Source of the DNA: Vidua macroura
Taxonomy: Eukaryota; Chordata; Aves; Passeriformes; Viduidae
Direction: 5' to 3'
NCBI RefSeq assembly: GCF_024509145.1
Contig: NC_071575.1
Span: 47,032,269-47,096,268, forward strand
Length of the DNA stretch: 64,000 nt
The position numbers and the translations under genes were made by a program. The first letter of the stretch is position 1. Every line of letters begins with the position of its first letter. Under the pieces are notes generated by a model. It was given only the letters and a program-made list of their open reading frames with translations. It searched no databases and had not been told where the DNA came from. Shown here in pieces: positions 62,928-64,000 of this stretch.

Positions 62928-63031
62928 ACCAGTGACACAATGTCCCCACGTTGTACATCGTAATTCCTAATACTCCAGTGGTTCAAGAGTACTACATCAG
63001 ATGCTTGTCTTCCCCCAGGATTCAAAGAAGG
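62928..63031 (-). CDS. IMMP2L: IMMP2L internal coding exon (mitochondrial inner membrane peptidase subunit 2)
   Basis: IMMP2L is a subunit of the inner membrane peptidase of mitochondria, an S26 (signal peptidase I type) serine protease that removes sorting signals from proteins delivered to the intermembrane space. On the minus strand the 104 bases read in frame from PSLNPGG through SDVVLLNHW to RGDIVSL, then two bases (GT) of a split Val codon. From memory, this matches human IMMP2L residues about 46-80, with roughly seven changes in 35. The exon starts in phase 0 after TTCTCTCAG and ends at GT|GTAAGT, a near-perfect donor. The catalytic Ser (about residue 43) should lie in the preceding exon and the catalytic Lys (about 91) in the following one; neither is in this window. 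The exon looks intact: no stop, no frameshift. A processed pseudogene is excluded by the flanking splice signals. Confidence 0.95.
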
Positions 63032-63075
63032 CTGAGAGAATGGGATAAAAATAGATCTACATTTAGATCTACATT
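63032..63075 (-). promoter_or_regulatory. IMMP2L: 3' splice site region of the IMMP2L exon
   Basis: Read on the minus strand, the exon is preceded by a pyrimidine-rich tract (TTTTTATCCCATTCTCTCAG) that ends in the acceptor AG at 63033-63032. A TCTAAAT element at 63067-63061, about 30 bases upstream of the AG, is a plausible branch point. It sits at the junction of a perfect 12-bp tandem duplication (63052-63075, unit TAGATCTACATT on the plus strand). The acceptor is inferred from consensus and from the protein match of the exon. The branch point is a guess. Confidence 0.8.
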
Positions 63076-64000
63076 TCCTTTATCAATCTTCCACCTAATT
63101 ATCTTTCCAACAACAGGTGAAACCTATTAAAATTGGTAAAAAACATGTCCACTTACTGTAAGAGGCCAAGAATCTTTGTATTACAGGAAACACATTTGAA
63201 ATACACGTCTTTATTAAATGATACGTTAAATTGACAAACTCTAGTTCACATCTTTCAATGCACTACTGCATGCAAATCAGATTACATAGGATACATAGTT
63301 ATGGCAAACCTGATGAAAGAAGGGATTGCTGTTACTGCTTACCATTTAATATTAAAATCAAAGGAGAACCAAGTACACTAATTCCCAGGAAAAAAAAACA
63401 AACAAGCTTTTTGCAGACATCTTACTATTTATAAAAGCATAATGCACTAAAAATGAAATATGTACTTGTAGCAATACTAATTTCAGCATCCTTTGCAAAG
63501 GAGAAAAACAAACTCTACCTACAGCACATACTGACACTGGCAATAAATGTGGGCCTTCCACAATATGACACAAAAGGGTATTAATCAAAATAATCAACTA
63601 ATTAATGCATCGTTAGGAGATACATCAAATCCCCCAAAATTATTTTGTGTGATATGATACAAAACCAGGGTACCTGATCAATGCTGCCTCTGAGTTAACT
63701 CTTGGGAAAGGGCAGAGGAAGGAAGAAGCCTACCACAGTACTGTCTTTATTTATGTTTGCAAGGCTTACTTTAAAACAGAGACACAGAGATTCCTTTTAC
63801 TAGACAGAAATAATTTAAAAGTATTCCAGACTGAAGTTTTCTAATAGTTTATTTCTCAGAAAGCTGTCTTCAAAGAAAATTACAGTATCTTCCAAGTTGG
63901 CCAATAGAATCGCTAATGTATATTCTAGAGTTAGGTGAAAATGCAATAGAGCACAGAGTGTTGAAATTAGGCTACCCCTCCTTTGTATGGAAACTGCAAT
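63032..64000 (-). other. IMMP2L: IMMP2L intron upstream of the exon (end of intron, incomplete)
   Basis: This stretch lies before the exon in the direction of transcription. It is AT-rich and holds the acceptor region and a 12-bp tandem duplication, but no recognisable transposon and no trace of the preceding coding exon (the segment with the catalytic Ser and the GASMQ end). Confidence 0.75.

Overview
The window is vertebrate intronic DNA from a bird, most likely a passerine. It is AT-rich and CpG-poor, has no long open reading frames, and contains at least ten pieces of CR1 LINE, the typical avian retroposon. One insertion (46603-46744, minus strand) is a tRNA-Ile-headed SINE with a CR1 tail. 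This is the layout of the TguSINE1 family known from zebra finch and other passerines, and it gives the best clue to the lineage.

The one protein-coding piece I recognise is a 104-bp exon at 62928-63031 on the minus strand. It has an AG acceptor, a GTAAGT donor, and a reading frame that matches residues of about 46-80 of IMMP2L, the inner mitochondrial membrane peptidase subunit 2. The window is therefore the interior of the very large IMMP2L gene, transcribed right to left. Bases 63032-64000 are the end of the intron before this exon. Bases 1-62927 are the first 63 kb of the intron after it. I saw neither the preceding coding exon (with the catalytic Ser) nor the following one (with the catalytic Lys). 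The LRRN3 gene, nested in an IMMP2L intron in mammals, is also absent here.

Layout by position: 5' part of window mostly unique AT-rich sequence; 5805-6861 a 5'-truncated CR1 with broken reverse transcriptase (+); 10880-11231 a very old CR1 (+); 24591-25345 a second long CR1 (-); 26022-26247 a CR1 whose tail resembles the SINE tail (-); 27660-27803 CR1 (+); 30719-30838 CR1 (-); 32700-33480 CR1 (+); 34245-34690 part of an endogenous-retrovirus-like LTR; 36285-36448 and 40418-40545 CR1 relics (+); 42189-42646 a complete solo LTR bounded by TGATGCCTT/AAGGCATCA; 46603-46744 the SINE (-); 49657-49735 and 54080-54225 CR1 relics (-); 60587-60623 a TA microsatellite; 60743-61194 an unexplained block open on both strands; 62928-63031 the IMMP2L exon.

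I found no prokaryotic-type system, CRISPR array or operon, and no convincing new gene. The most interesting items are the SINE/CR1 composite, the exon and its flanking repeat, the solo LTR, several perfect hairpins, and the open block at 60.75-61.2 kb. All family assignments are from reading and memory; none was checked by search.
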